Origin: Welwitschia mirabilis
Lineage: Eukaryota > Gnetophyta > Gnetopsida > Welwitschiales
DNA: 64,000 nt
Assembly (NCBI GenBank): GCA_051453625.1
Contig: JBOZIK010000001.1
Coordinates: 179,450,555-179,514,554, forward strand
Direction of reading: 5' to 3'
The notes beneath the pieces were generated by a model, which made no database searches, had not been told where the DNA came from, and saw nothing but the letters and a program-made list of their open reading frames with translations. The translations under genes were made by a program, and so were the position numbers. Each line of letters begins with the position of its first letter. The stretch's first letter is position 1. Shown one piece after another: positions 36,730 to 49,540 of this stretch.

Positions 36730-38081
36730 ATGAGCTTTTTATACATTATTTATGAAGTTATAAACTTTTTCATAACATTTTTAGACTAACTATTTCCTTT
36801 TAAAAGACATGCTGCGAAACAAAGGAAATCAATCAAAAAATAGTGGATTTATCATCTAGTCACTGTGCCACTGATCTTTTAAAGAAAAATTGATTCAAAG
36901 CTAAATTCTAACATTTTTATGGGAAATGCATTACATTCTACTTATGGGCTTATTCAGACATTAAATCAAAAACAATCATCAACTTTGAGAACATGTGGTG
37001 AAGGCATAAAACAACATGTAAAAGTGACATGTGGTATTGATGAGTATGATGATGTGGAGGACATATGATAATAGCACCTAGTGGCAATAGCATCATCTTC
37101 CAAGTTCATGTCATCATTACTTTCATAAGAAAACAAACAATTCTCCTTAAAGCTACATGAAAAAATTTATAACCTCCCTAATCGATATATATTTCCCCCG
37201 GTTTAGAAGAAAAGGAAATCTTTTTTTCTTCCAAAAATTCCTAATTCTTCTCTCATCTAAAAAACATCCTTGATCCCTTATTATAAGGGACCCTTATTTG
37301 GATAAATGTACTAAAAACCTTAGAGCATTAAATCAACATGGCTCTCTAAGCACCTCCCTTGGAAGTGAACTTGTTTTAAGGCTAGTTCAAGGAGTCTGTA
37401 TTAGCCTCATCTTCCTCCTTTAATGTAATGTATTTTTCTAATTTAATTCAAGGATAGTTATTCATTATTTTATTTCTAGTGCACATAACTGGTGCTTTTA
37501 ATCCTTAAGTGGGACTATTTTTTACTTTAATATAAAATGTAATTATCCATTGTTTGATTTCTAGTGCACATAACTAGTAGTTTTAATCCTTAAATAAGAA
37601 TACATTATCCTGATTTTTAAATGTTGAGTATATTATCCAAATTTAACTTTTTGATTATTAATCACTATTATATTATAGATCTTAAGTATGGTTTTCCTTA
37701 CTTTTTATGTTTATAAAGGGCTATAAATGACCAAAATAGCTATTGAATTCACCAACACTCATGTAGTGAATGAAATTATTGTACCACACCTGATTCATCA
37801 TGGTTTGACAATTTCAGCTTATGTCTTAGGAATTATAGGATAATGAGCTATACATTTAAAGCTTATTCATTTTCCTATGTTATAAATCAAAGTTCACCAA
37901 ACATCTCTCAACTCTTAGATGTTTTATTTGTTTTAATTTCATTTTAGAATTAAATCTTAAATTACTTTTATTAATTTTATCTTAATTATTCTTATGAAAG
38001 AATAATGCTGGGTTCTTATCTCATCTATTTTACTGATGTTTTCCTTTATACTTTAATGAACAGATTTTGACAGATAGATTT
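36730..38081 (+). mobile_element. LTR-6, Athila-type LTR, left edge not visible
   Basis: Aligned with LTR-5 throughout and with LTR-8 from about 36730. The TATA box is decayed (CTAAAAA near 37258). The U5 stem-loop is at 37747-37771 and the right end is defined by the primer-site remnant at 38082. Confidence 0.55.
37747..37771 (+). other. Conserved inverted repeat in U5 (LTR-6)
   Basis: ATTCACCA and TAGTGAAT around a 9-base loop; one mismatch in the right arm. Confidence 0.4.
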
Positions 38082-38099
38082 TGGCATTGTTACTAATGA
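38082..38099 (+). promoter_or_regulatory. Remnant of tRNA-Asp-type primer-binding site, copy E
   Basis: TGGCATTGTTACTAATGA directly after the LTR. It keeps TGGC and GTT of the Athila primer site; other positions differ mainly by transitions. Confidence 0.5.
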
Positions 38100-39670
38100 T
38101 AATGATATTATAGCTTCTTAGAAGTAGCCTAATTTTTCTTTCTTATAATTTTTAGTTTAGTTTTCAAGTTTCGTAGTTGTTGGAACTCATCCTTTCTAGT
38201 GAAATCCAAACTAGCCATTTTTCTTTTGAGTGTTTCTTTCATCTTTTTTCCCTTCTCAATGGTGGGTACAGTACATTTCTAGTGATACTTAAATTGATTC
38301 ATTTTGAGTTTTATTAAGTTTTTATTATAACATAAAAAATCATATGTATATTAGATCTTTTAGGTTATAGGTCTAACAAGTTTTCTATAGGTTACAACTC
38401 AAAAGAGGATCAAAAAATAAAGCATTGAAAACTAATATAGACTCACATTTTTTTAGTATTTCCTTTTTTGTTTGTACAAGATTGTTTAAGTGGTTAAATT
38501 TTGTTATTATTGTGTTATAACTTTTTTGTAAAAATTCTAAAAAGGAAAAATTAGAACTTTTTAAAATGACCATTAAACTTCATCTCACTGTCATTTCATT
38601 TTTTACTATTCATTTTATGTGCCTTATTATGTAAATCATTTTGTGTAGTCAAGAACTTATTAGTCCTTTTTTTTTTAAGCCATTCCTCTTAAAAAGATTG
38701 GCACTGTTATGAATAGTAACTAGCATTGTTAGCTTTTTAATGGCTTTTTCACTTAATTTTTGTAGAGAAACTTTTATTACCCCTCTGAATCATTTCTAAT
38801 ATTAGGTCTTCTCTAAAACCTTAAAGAGTTTAAAAAACAAAACCTTATATTAAAATTTATTTACCATTTTCTAAAACTAGACTTGGGTTAGGCACATTAT
38901 CCTTTTGGAATACTATATAAAACATCCCTTGAATATAAAATTGTGTTTCTAATTCAAGAGTTTAATATTAAAAATACATTAGTTTATTGGAATTTCTATT
39001 GCTTGCCTAATAATTTTCAATCTAAATATATTGTAAGAGATTATACTTGATCCAAGAAAGCCTTAAGAGACTACCTTTAATGTGAGTAAAATAATCCTTA
39101 TCATGTTAAACTCTGAGATCCTTTCAACACTAGGCAAATATTTGGAGAGTATCTTTGAAGCCTAGAACTCCATCTGTATATAGATCAACCTCTTTACAAC
39201 GTTGAGTTTCAAAATCCTTATTTTGAATAAAAATAATTTGATCCCCATGCCTTCCATCATCCCTTATAATCCTTATCCCTTATCATCTTATCAATCTTTT
39301 TCATTCTTTATTCCTATCCATTAAATGAATAACAACCCTTGCCATCTACTCCATTGAAATAATTATTAAGAAAAATAATAAAAATCCAAAATTAAATTAT
39401 CCATGATTATGAAGGAACTAAGCCACATTCCTCCCCCTTGAAAAACCTAGAATAGTTATATGTCTTCCATCACCTTTTATACTTCTTACCTTTCATCTTC
39501 CTTTCCATATTCTTTATTATTTGACAATACCTTTCATCTTCTTATATTTAACAACCCTTTTAAAAATACCTAGAAGATACTCTATAGAGTTTCTTATAAG
39601 ATATTACCTAAATCCATTTGATCATGTCTTTACATCAACCCCCTTTATATTTTCTATAAGAAAACATTAA
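38100..39670. mobile_element. 5' internal region of pol-less element, copy E
   Basis: Collinear with 41090-42550. Rich in short T-runs and Pro/Phe-type codons in all frames, but no frame survives. No gag knuckle, PR or RT motif. The opposite-strand frame at 38385-38573 is not conserved in the paired copy and is not supported. Confidence 0.45.
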
Positions 39671-39960
39671 AGGAATTATAAAATCTTAAAAGAAAACCAT
39701 GTAAAATATTGAGTAAATTCTTTGATAAAAACATAGATCAATGCTAAAACCACTAGTATTTTTAAGCAACAAGAAGATAAAACTTTTCTACATTTCACAA
39801 AACTAAACTTAAAAATATTAAAAAGTTTTAAAAGACTAAGGATATTGAAATCGATGATACCCAAGCCATATTCTTTAGGAGTGAGAAAGAAACCAATCAG
39901 GAAGTCCATGAGGACCTTGAATTTAAAAATGCACTAGATAATAATGATTATTTGTGAAAA
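39670..39960 (+). pseudogene. Conserved lysine-rich frame, copy E, unknown
   Basis: The + strand frame ends in QAIFFRSEKETNQEVHEDL and FKNALDNND. The same frame in copy F (42640-42850) gives QALFFRIKEETNEEVHEDREIKNALGNN. Substitutions are mild, but both copies have upstream stops. An overlapping opposite-strand frame (MDFLIGFFL...) is also kept in both copies, so strand assignment is uncertain. Charged residues and Glu/Asn content make the plus frame more protein-like to my eye. Confidence 0.3.
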
Positions 39961-39964
39961 GGAT

Positions 39965-40578
39965 ATTTTTTGATGGAGAATTAAACATATCAAAGAATGA
40001 GCAATTTTTAGAAGAATAACCATTTGAGAAAGCTATAACTTTAAGAGTTACATAATAGAGGATAAGTCAATAAACAACATCAATGTGAAGAAAAAATCAA
40101 AGAATAATTCTTCTTTAAATCATTTCCCTTGTTTTATGTGTAATCACATGAGGAAAAAAACCCTAAAGATCTTAATGAATAGGAGAAAATTAGCAAAGAG
40201 CCCATGCATGATCCATCCTATAAGAACATTTGTCTTTTTCTTAATAACTTCATGAGTCACCCATTTCATTTTCATCTTTATCCATGACGAAAGACTCAAG
40301 TCTTAATCAAGAAGATAAACCTTCATTAGTTTTGTAACCATCTTCTGATAATCTTCTTAATGAACATTCATTTTTTCTAGTGATCTTAAACTCACTTTTG
40401 TCTTCATCTCACAATCATATCTTACATGAATTATTAAACAAGCAAAAGTAAGCTAAAGAATGGACTATTTTTTACTTTGAACATATAAATTTTACTACTT
40501 ATGTTGATGTTCTTTCTAATTTTATGAACTCATGTATAACTATCTACATGGATTCTCTCCCAACTAGAAATGCTTCAT
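39965..40578. mobile_element. 3' internal region of pol-less element, copy E, cut by gap
   Basis: Collinear with 42850-43482 and more distantly with 6960-7470. Near 40470 the + frame reads FTTYVDVLSNFMNSCITIYMD, conserved in copy F (FTTYVDVLSNIMDS) and recognisable at 7380. The frame is short and has no known match. Confidence 0.4.
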
Positions 40579-40678
40579 NNNNNNNNNNNNNNNNNNNNNN
40601 NNNNNNNNNNNNNNNNNNNNNNNNNNNNNNNNNNNNNNNNNNNNNNNNNNNNNNNNNNNNNNNNNNNNNNNNNNNNNN
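40579..40678. other. Assembly gap of 100 N
   Basis: The tail matches 43449-43482; the head matches 37695 onward: about 2.8 kb of collinear homology. Confidence 0.95.
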
Positions 40679-41068
40679 TTTCCTTACTTTCTATGTTTAT
40701 AAAGGGCTATAAAGGAACAAAGTAGCTATTGAATTTACCAACACTCATGTGATGAATGAAATTATTGTATCATACCTACATCATCATGGTTTGATCATTT
40801 GAGCTTATGTTTTAGGAATTATAGGATAACAAGCTAAAAATTTAAAGCTTGTTTTCATTTCCCTATGTTATCAATCAAAGTTCACCAAAATCTTAACTCT
40901 TAGATTTTTTTCCTTTATTTTGATTTCATTCTAGAACTAAATCTTAAATTACTTTTATTAATTTTATCTTAATTATTCCTATGAAAGAATAATGCTAGGT
41001 TTCTATCTAGTTTATTTTATTGATGTTTTCCTTTATAATTTAATGAACACATTTTGGAAGATAGATTT
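40679..41068 (+). mobile_element. LTR-7 fragment (U5 end), 5' LTR of copy F
   Basis: Aligned with 37695-38081. Contains the last part of U5 and ends at the primer-site remnant. The rest of this LTR lies in the gap. Confidence 0.55.
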
Positions 41069-41086
41069 TGACATTGTTTCCAAGGA
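41069..41086 (+). promoter_or_regulatory. Remnant of tRNA-Asp-type primer-binding site, copy F
   Basis: TGACATTGTTTCCAAGGA after the LTR. Compared with TGGCGCCGTTGCCGGGGA it keeps GTT, CC and GGA; most other positions are C to T or G to A changes. This is the best-preserved 3' half of the three copies. Confidence 0.55.
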
Positions 41087-42635
41087 TAATGATATTATAG
41101 CTTCTCAGAAGTATCTTAATTTTTCTTTATTATAGTTTTTAGTTTATTTTTTAAGTTTTCTAGTGGTTGGTACTCATCCTTTCTAGTGTAACCCAAACTA
41201 GTCATTTTTCTTTTGAGTGGTTCTTTTATCTTTTTTCCCTTCTCAATGGTGGGTATTATCCATTTCTAGTGATACTTGAATTGATCCATTTTTAGTTTTA
41301 TTACATTTTTATTATAACATTAAAAATCATATTTATATTAGGTCTTTTATGTTGTATATCTAACAAGTTTTCTATAGGTTACACCTTAAAATAAGATCAA
41401 AAATAAAGCATTGAAAACTAATATAAACTCACTTTTTTTTAATATTTCATTTTTTCATTTGTATAAGGTTGTTTAAGTAGTTAAATTTTGTTATTATTAT
41501 GTTATAATTATTTTGTAAAAATTCTAAAAAGAAAAAAATAGAACTTTTTCAAAAGTACAACTACACTTCATCCCACTGGCATTTCATTTTTTACTATTCA
41601 TTTTATATTTCTTGTAAAACATATTAGTACTATGATGAATACTAACTGGTGTAGTAGCTTTTTAATGACGTTTTCACTTAATTTTTGTAGAGAAACTTTT
41701 CTCATCCCTCTAATTCATTTCTAAAATTAGGTTTCCTCTAAAACCTCAAAAAGTTTTCAAAACAAAACCTTATATTAAACTTTATTTACCATTTTCTAAA
41801 ACTAGACCTGGGTTGGGCACATTATCCTTTTGAAATGCTACATGAAATACCCCTTGAATATAAAATTGTATTTCCAACTCAAGAGTCTAATATTAAAGAT
41901 ACATGATTTATTAGAAATCTTATAGCTTGCCTAATCATTTTAAATCTAAATAAATTATAAGAAATTATACTTGATCCAAGAAAGTCTTAAGAGACTACCT
42001 TTAATGTGAGTAAAACAAACCTTATCATTTTAAACCCCAAGATCCTTTTAATATTAGTAAATCTTTGGAGAGTATCTTTGAAGCCTATAAACCCATCTAT
42101 ATATAGATCAACCTATTTACAACTTTGAGTTTGAAATTCCTTATTTTGAATAAAAAAATCTCATCCCCATGCCTTCCATCATCCCTTATAACCCTCATCC
42201 CTTATCATCTTATTAATCTCCTTCATTATTTTATTCCTATCCATTAAATGAATAATAACCCTTTTCATCTACTCCATTGAAGGAATTATTAAGGTAAATA
42301 ATAAAAACCCAAAATCAAATTATCCATAATTATGAAGAAACTAAGCAATATTCCTCCCCCTTGAGAAACCTAAAATAGTCGTATGTCTTCGATCACCTTT
42401 TATACTTTCATATTCTTTATCATTTAACAATACCTTCCATCTTCCTACATTTAAAAACCCTCTTAAAATTCCTTAGAAGATACTCTATAGAGTTTCTTAT
42501 AAGATATTACCTATATCCATTTGAGTAAGCCTTTACCTCAACCCCCTTTACATTCTCTATAAGAAAACATTAAAGGAATTATAAAATGTCAAAATAAAAC
42601 CATGTAAAAGATTAAGTAAATTCTTTAATAAAAAG
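41087..42635. mobile_element. 5' internal region of pol-less element, copy F
   Basis: Collinear with copy E. No gag, PR, RT, RNaseH or IN motif found in any frame. Confidence 0.45.
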
Positions 42636-42644
42636 CCTAGATTA

Positions 42645-42842
42645 ATGCTAAAACCATTGGTATTTTCAAGTAATAAGAAGAGAAAAACTTTTATACATTT
42701 TACAAAACTAATCCTTGAAATCTTAAAAACATTAAAAATACTAAGTATATTGAAATTAATGATACCCAAGCCCTGTTCTTTAGGATTAAGGAAGAAACCA
42801 ATGAGGAAGTCCATGAGGACCGTGAAATTAAAAATGCACTAG
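42645..42842 (+). pseudogene. Conserved lysine-rich frame, copy F, unknown
   Basis: A 65-residue open stretch starts MLKPLVFSSNKKRKTF and continues with many Lys, Leu and Ile. It overlaps the frame that aligns with 39670-39960 (EETNEEVHED). The opposite strand carries an 85-residue frame (42557-42814), so coding strand and reading frame are both uncertain. It lies in the middle of an element with LTRs at both ends and no pol. Confidence 0.28.
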
Positions 42843-42849
42843 GTAATAA

Positions 42850-45540
42850 TTGATTATTTATGAAAATGATATATTTTATGGATAATTAAACATATCAAAG
42901 GATAAGTAATCTTTATAAGAAGTACCATTTGAGGAAGCTATAACTTTGAGAGTTACATAATAGAGGATAAGTCAATAAACAACATCAATGTGAAGAAAAC
43001 ATCAAAGAATAATTCATCTTTAAATCATAACCATTGTTTCATGTATAATTACATGAGAAAAAACCCCTAAAAATCTTAATGAAGAGAAGAAAATTAGCAA
43101 AGAATGCATGCATGATCCATCCTATAATAACATTTGTATTTTTCTCAATAACTTCATAAGTCAATCATTTCATTTTCATCTTTATCCATGAAGAAAGACT
43201 CAATTCTGAATCAATAAGACAAACCTTCATTAGCTTTAAAATCATCTTCTAATAATCTTCTTAATGAACATTCATCTTTTCTAGTGATCTTTAACTCACT
43301 TTTGTCTTCATCTCAAAATCATGTCTTACATGAATTTCTAAACAAGCAAAAGTAAGCTAAAGCATGGACTACTTTTTACTTTGAAAATATAAATTTTACT
43401 ACTTATGTTGATGTTCTTTCTAATATTATGGACTCATGTATAACTCCCTACATGGATTCTCTCCCAACTAAAAATGCTTCATAAAGTTTTAAATCCTTAA
43501 TCGTTTCTTCTATACTCTTAATTCATTTTTCATGCATTACCTTGAAAAATTCCTTTAACAATTGTTATTTTTATTATATGCTTTTAGATTAGGTTTTTCC
43601 TTTAAAATATATTTTCCTTTTAGATTAAATTTAGGATAGAAAAAGATCAAAACTTTAAAAACATTGTTGCTTAATGGTATTTCCTTCTTAAAACCACCAA
43701 AGCACTATTACTTATACAATTATCACCTTAAACCTTTTTATTTAGGAAATAGCACTAATCCAACTAGGTGGGGTAACATATGCTATGTAGATGGAAGCAT
43801 CTCACTTCTCCACTTTCCAAAGCCAAATATTACCTATAGCATAGTATAAGGCATTAAACCTCAACATCAACTTCCTTCCATTTATTAATACCTCATAAAA
43901 TGTACCAACCATCCTACCCTTCCATTCATTTATGAATTCTTAATACTTGATGATTCTAATTGATGGCCCTTAATAACTAAGCTAATAATAAGTGATCACA
44001 TTGTCAATATAAGTGAGATAGAACTTAAGTTTACTTATATTTTTTAAGAAAAGGTTATGCTTATTTTTGAGTTATCTTGTTAAATTTTGTCTCATTTAAG
44101 ATCTCTAATTCTTGGAAAATATTATTGAAAAAGCTGGAATCTACCTTTATATTATGTTCTTTATTTTCAAGCATTTTATGGGAACAAGATGTTTCTTGAT
44201 TAGGCTAATGATATAATGATCCCTTTATGTGCATTAATAATATTGAACATGAGAAGAAGAATAAAAAGAAAATATAATATCTCTTTTCTAAAAGAATATT
44301 TTATTTTTAGTAATTAATTGAATTTAGTTAACTATGTTAGTTTTATGGATGCTCACTGGTAATGTATCTCTAACAATCTATTTATGACCTAATCAACTAC
44401 ATTAAGGCTATAAATATTCATTGGCAATGAAGCATTAATTTGTTTAAGAAACAATGTTCTCATTTCTATTAGAATCAAATTTCATAACATTGGATGCTCA
44501 ACTTGATCTAAATTCTTGAAACAAGAAATACATGTAATTGTAGAAAAGGTAAATTATGAAAAGATAAGATTTTGAGATAAGAATATCTTGTTTTATTAAT
44601 ATTATGATCTATTTAAATACACATAAAGTTCAAAAAATTTTCAATAAAGTGGCCATTATTCTAAGTGTTTTTCCCTTCTGCATTGATAGTGTTTGGATTA
44701 ATTTTCATTTCCATTATCATGTATTACAAATAAAAGCTCTATACATAATGATTTTTTATCTAGTGCAAATTTACATTCCATGTTTTATTCATGCTAGTTA
44801 TCATTGAATTCAGCCTATAATACCAAATATTATGATTTTTAGCTAGTAAACTACTTCCTAAAATTTCATTTACCAAATCCCAAAATAGCTAGTGATGCCA
44901 TTAGTCTTGATTAGAACCATCATAAAATTTTTAATTTACATCTCCAAACTCTTCTACAGCATCATCCATCTCATTTATAACCTTATTATATTTTTTGCAT
45001 TTACTAAACCTTTTTAGAAACTGACTATAACTTATTTTTTATCATTACATTTTACCTTGACATTTTCATTTTCACATTCAGTCCCTTTCTCCTTACCTTT
45101 ATAATAATCCTAATTTTTAAAGTAAGTGGTTGATCATTATTTCTAAGATTATCTATCTTTTTAAATTCTCTTAAATGCTTCATAACGTATTGCATTAAAT
45201 TGTTTTACTTCATAGTGTGTCACATCGAAGTGACTTTCTAGTTGGTAGTTTAATGAAAAGCCATATAATCAGATTCTTTTTTTTAAAGGTTTTAAAAACT
45301 TGTATAAAATTTTTTTATCATTTTCAATTTGAGGATAAAGCTTAGTTTTGATTATGGGATATGATATCCATTTTTCAAATAATTTTTCTAATTTTGATGC
45401 CTTATTTTTTAGAAATTGGCCAAAGCTTTTTAAAATATGTATCATATTTCATACTTGAGTATTTTTCCTTAGATACGTTTTACACATTTATCATTTCTTT
45501 ATCAATTTTTTATTAAGATTCTAGTAAAATTCTAAATATA
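42850..45540. mobile_element. 3' internal region of pol-less element, copy F
   Basis: Collinear with 6960-9079. Open stretches at 43664-43849 and 44604-44807 have no counterpart frame in the 7-9 kb copy and are treated as chance. A conserved short frame lies at 43400-43490. The sequence ends in a weak polypurine stretch, ATAGGATG, just before LTR-8. Confidence 0.5.
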
Positions 45541-45544
45541 GGAT

Positions 45545-47020
45545 GTGTTTACATCTAAAAACTAACAATTAGATTGAGTATATTTGATCAATTTAGCATA
45601 GGATAAGATATTAAAATAATTATTTTATCATAAAATTATGTCTTTAACCTTTTCATACATTATTTATAAAATCATGGACTTTCCCATAACATTTTTAGGT
45701 TAATAACTATGTTTTTAAATACATGCTGCAAAATAAAGAAAATCCATGAAAAAATGTCAATGCTACCATCCAAGTCATTAGCACTACTAGGTTCTTTAAG
45801 AAAAATTAATCTAAAGGTATATTAGAACATTTTTATGGAAAGTTTTCCCATTGCACTTATGAACTTAGTAAGACATTAAATTAGAACTAATAACTTCAAC
45901 AATACATGATGGATGCACAAAGTAACATGTGTTAGTAACATGTGATAGTGACAAATACGATGATATGAAGGAAAAACTATGGTATCATCTAGTGGTAATA
46001 GCATCATCATTCAAAGGTTGTGTCATTACCAAATTTACAAGAAAATAAATAATTCTTCTTAAAGCTACATAATGAAATTTATAACCTTCTTAATTGTAGC
46101 CACCCAAAGTATAACTCCTCCTTTTTTAACTGTCATCAATCACTACAAGCCAAAGGTTTTCAATCATTTCCTTATCTATAAAAGGGCTTGATCCCTCATT
46201 TTAAGGGATCATTTATTGGACAAACATAGTGGAAAACATAAAGCATAAGATCAACATGGTTTCTAAGCATCTCCCTTGGGAGCAGACTTGTTTCAAGGCT
46301 GGTTTGAGAAGTTTTTATCAAATTCATCTTTCTTCTTTAATGTAATGTATTCTCCTAATTTAATTAAAGTATATTTATTCATTCTTCAATTTTGAGTAAA
46401 TGTAAATGGTATTTTTAATCCTTAGCTAAGAATATTCCTTATTTTAATATAAAAATAATTGTTCCTTTTTTGATTTCTAGTATATGTAACCAATACTTTT
46501 AATTCTTATATGAGACTCTTTATTAAGATCTTTTAATATCAATTAAATTTTCTAAAGTTAACTTTTTATTCATAATCACTGTCATATTATAGATCTGTAG
46601 TACAGTTGTCCTTATTTCTATGTTTATAAAAGGTTATGAAGGACCAAAGTGACCATTGAATTCACTAATACTCATGTGGTAAATGAGATTATGTCACTAC
46701 ACCTGAGCCATCATAACTTAATAATTTGATTTTATGTTTCAAGAATAGAGGATATCATTAGAATGAAAGTGTAATGTTGGACAAGTCTAGTTAAACCTTA
46801 AAATCTTGTTTGTTTTCCTACATTACTAATCAAAGTTCATTAAAAATCTCAACTCTTAAATTTTTCTTTTGTTTTAATTTCATTGCAAGATCGAATCTTA
46901 TGATACTTTTATTAACTTTACTCTAATTATCCTTATAGAAAAATGATACTAAACGCTTATCTAGCTTGTTTTATTAACATTTTCCTTTAAACTACAATGA
47001 ACATATTTTAGCAGATAAAT
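45545..47020 (+). mobile_element. LTR-8, complete 3' LTR of copy F
   Basis: Starts TGTTTACATC after a purine-rich tract, homologous to TGTTAACATG of LTR-3. TATA box at 46177, U5 stem-loop at 46660-46684. It ends near 47020, where LTR-5, -6 and -7 would enter the primer site but this copy runs into unrelated sequence, as a 3' LTR should. It is about 1.5 kb long and the only LTR in the set with both ends visible. Confidence 0.6.
46177..46184 (+). promoter_or_regulatory. TATA box of LTR-8
   Basis: TATAAAAG, followed by GGCTTGATCCCTC, aligned with 33431. About 630 bases from the LTR start. Confidence 0.55.
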
Positions 47021-48446
47021 GCACATTAATCAAAACAATAAATACAAATCAATAATGATCACATTAGACCACATATTATTAAAATACCTTATTTAGAAGT
47101 ATGTGAATAAAATTAGTGTTTTCAACATAAATCAAGTTTACTCTCAAGAAGAAATACTTCATATTAAATGAATTTAGTTTTTGATTATGAGATTTACACA
47201 TTGTTCTTGAGTTGAGATGTACTTGAGCCTTACAGATGCATCCTTGACTTTTTCCTTAATGAAATAATATCTTATCTTATTGTGCTTTAACTTCTTATGT
47301 TGAGTATGCCATTACAAAAGAAGAATAACTGGCACATTATTAATATACATTTTAATTAGTATCTCCACATTAATTTATAGCTATTCAAATAATTTTAAAA
47401 TCCATAATCTATGTTACAACACATCAACCATATAAGTATATTGTAATACATTGATTTTAATTATCTTCATTAACCATAATTTTGTTTAAGCATTATAAAC
47501 TAACATGGACAATGGAACTTAGGACCAAATCCTATTTATAACCTATTAAAACATTATAAGAATTAAAATAATTTAGTGAATATCTAGTGAATTTTTTACC
47601 TAGTAAAAATAATTGTATATATCATTAGGTTTATTTTAAGAAAATAATCATACAAAAGAAAAATTGAACCTATAAGCATCTTTTTCATTTTACATAAAGA
47701 AAAATTATACAATTTCAAAATGAAAAAAAAAACATCTATTCATTTTTATACATTATAGTAATTCTTTTTGAATGAGACACATTAATACATCTAAGTTCTA
47801 TTGTAAAAACATGCTTCATTTATGTAACTAAGTCAACTTTTAAATCCCCCCTTTATAATTTCCTGGAGTATATATCAAAATAAAGTTAGATAAAGAATAT
47901 GTATATTTTATCAAAAAGAAGCATTAATAAGGCTAAATGATTACAATACTCATCTCTAGAATTATTATGTAGATAACCTTAACGTTCATGCTTGAAAGGT
48001 AAGACTAAAAGCCTAAATTTTAATAAATAGTATATAAAAATAATATAAAAATAAAATTAACTTAATGAAAAATCATATATAATATTTCAAATACTTTTTG
48101 ATTTCCATTAGATAATTTTTGATAATTATTAAAATTAATTACAAATTTTCTTAGCTTTTAGAAGGCATTAAAACTAGAAATTTTTTATTAATCATTTAAA
48201 ATGTAAAAATAAATTACACTTAATTTTCTTAAACTAGACTCTATTTATTATGCCTAAAAACTAATTTTAATAAATTGAATTAGATTAGACGTATTTTATA
48301 GGTTCAAACTTTAAATTATAAAAACTACCTAAATTTTAAAATTGTTAAACTAATACCCTTTACTAAAATGACTATAACTTTTAATCTACCTGGGTTTTTT
48401 CAATGAATAAATACTTCTTAGAAATATTATTAAATTCTATATCACT
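47021..48446. other. AT-rich spacer with no recognisable gene
   Basis: Sequence between the two element families. Stops in all frames, A-runs and T-runs, no LTR edge or coding motif. It may be older host or element DNA. Confidence 0.5.
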
Positions 48447-49524
48447 TGTAATACCCCATCTTTACTAAAATTGTCTATAAATTTTAAGAACTATAATTTT
48501 TTTATTGTTATTTTTTACCTATAATTTTTGAGATATTTTCATAAAATAAAATTTAAAAAGTATTTTACTCTTACAAAAAATTTATTGTTATACAACTTTG
48601 AACTTCCTAACATGATTTTAGACCTATCTAAAACATTTCATAAGGTTCTACACAATATTAAATGAGTTATGAATTTTTTAAGCTACTTCACTTTAAAAGA
48701 AATGTAAAATTTAACTAAACTAAGAATAAGAGAACTCATGTTAATTTATAGAAATAAAAATTAATAAAATTAACTATGGATTAATAATAAAAAATTTTAT
48801 TTTAAATATGTAAAACACAATTATAAGTAATATAAACTCAACTTACAACATTAAATAATGCATTAACTTTATGAGCCTTAGTATTTTCTAAGAAGGGGTA
48901 CCAAGCCTAAATAGATTCTGGAGGATCATACTTGTTTATCATAACAAAAATCTAATGCAAATCTAATGCAAAATACATTTCAATAATAATATAATGCAAC
49001 ATAACATGGGTATTCAAAATCATAGTGAATTCCTTAGTCACTTAGCCAAAATATCCATTGGACACATATAAGCTAAGCTTGTTAAGAGGTCTTTCAACTC
49101 TCTCCTTATCTTATTCTATGCCAATGAAAGGGAAAGAAATATATACATATACATACAAATCCATTGGTAGCCCTATCAACTAAGCATGTAAAGAGATCCC
49201 TTAAATATCTCCCTTATCTTGGTATTAGCTAATGGAAGGAAAAATATAAATCATATGCATAAGTCTAATGCAAGAAATAAAGCTAAAATTCTCATAAAAG
49301 AAGAACCTACTTGGAGGGAATAATATTAGTGATTCTTAAAGAATATTGAGGAAGTTCTAATCTCATCACTCCAAGCTTTCAAGTTTCAAACTCTAAGCTC
49401 CAAGATTCTAGCTCCAATCTCCTATCTCTAACTCCATACTTAAGAGGATAAAACATTAAGAATAAATTTTGGTATCATAAACATGCTTGAAAAATACTAG
49501 CTTGAGAATAAAGAAAAGGCCTCT

Positions 49525-49540
49525 ATTTATATATAAATAA
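49525..49540 (+). promoter_or_regulatory. Putative TATA box of the chromovirus-type LTR
   Basis: TATTTATATATAAATA after GGCCTC, about 1.08 kb from the LTR start. AT-rich surroundings make chance occurrence possible. Confidence 0.35.

Noticed and set aside
44604-44807. 67-residue plus-strand frame
   Set aside because: Not conserved in the collinear 8-9 kb copy; composition is typical of AT-rich chance frames.
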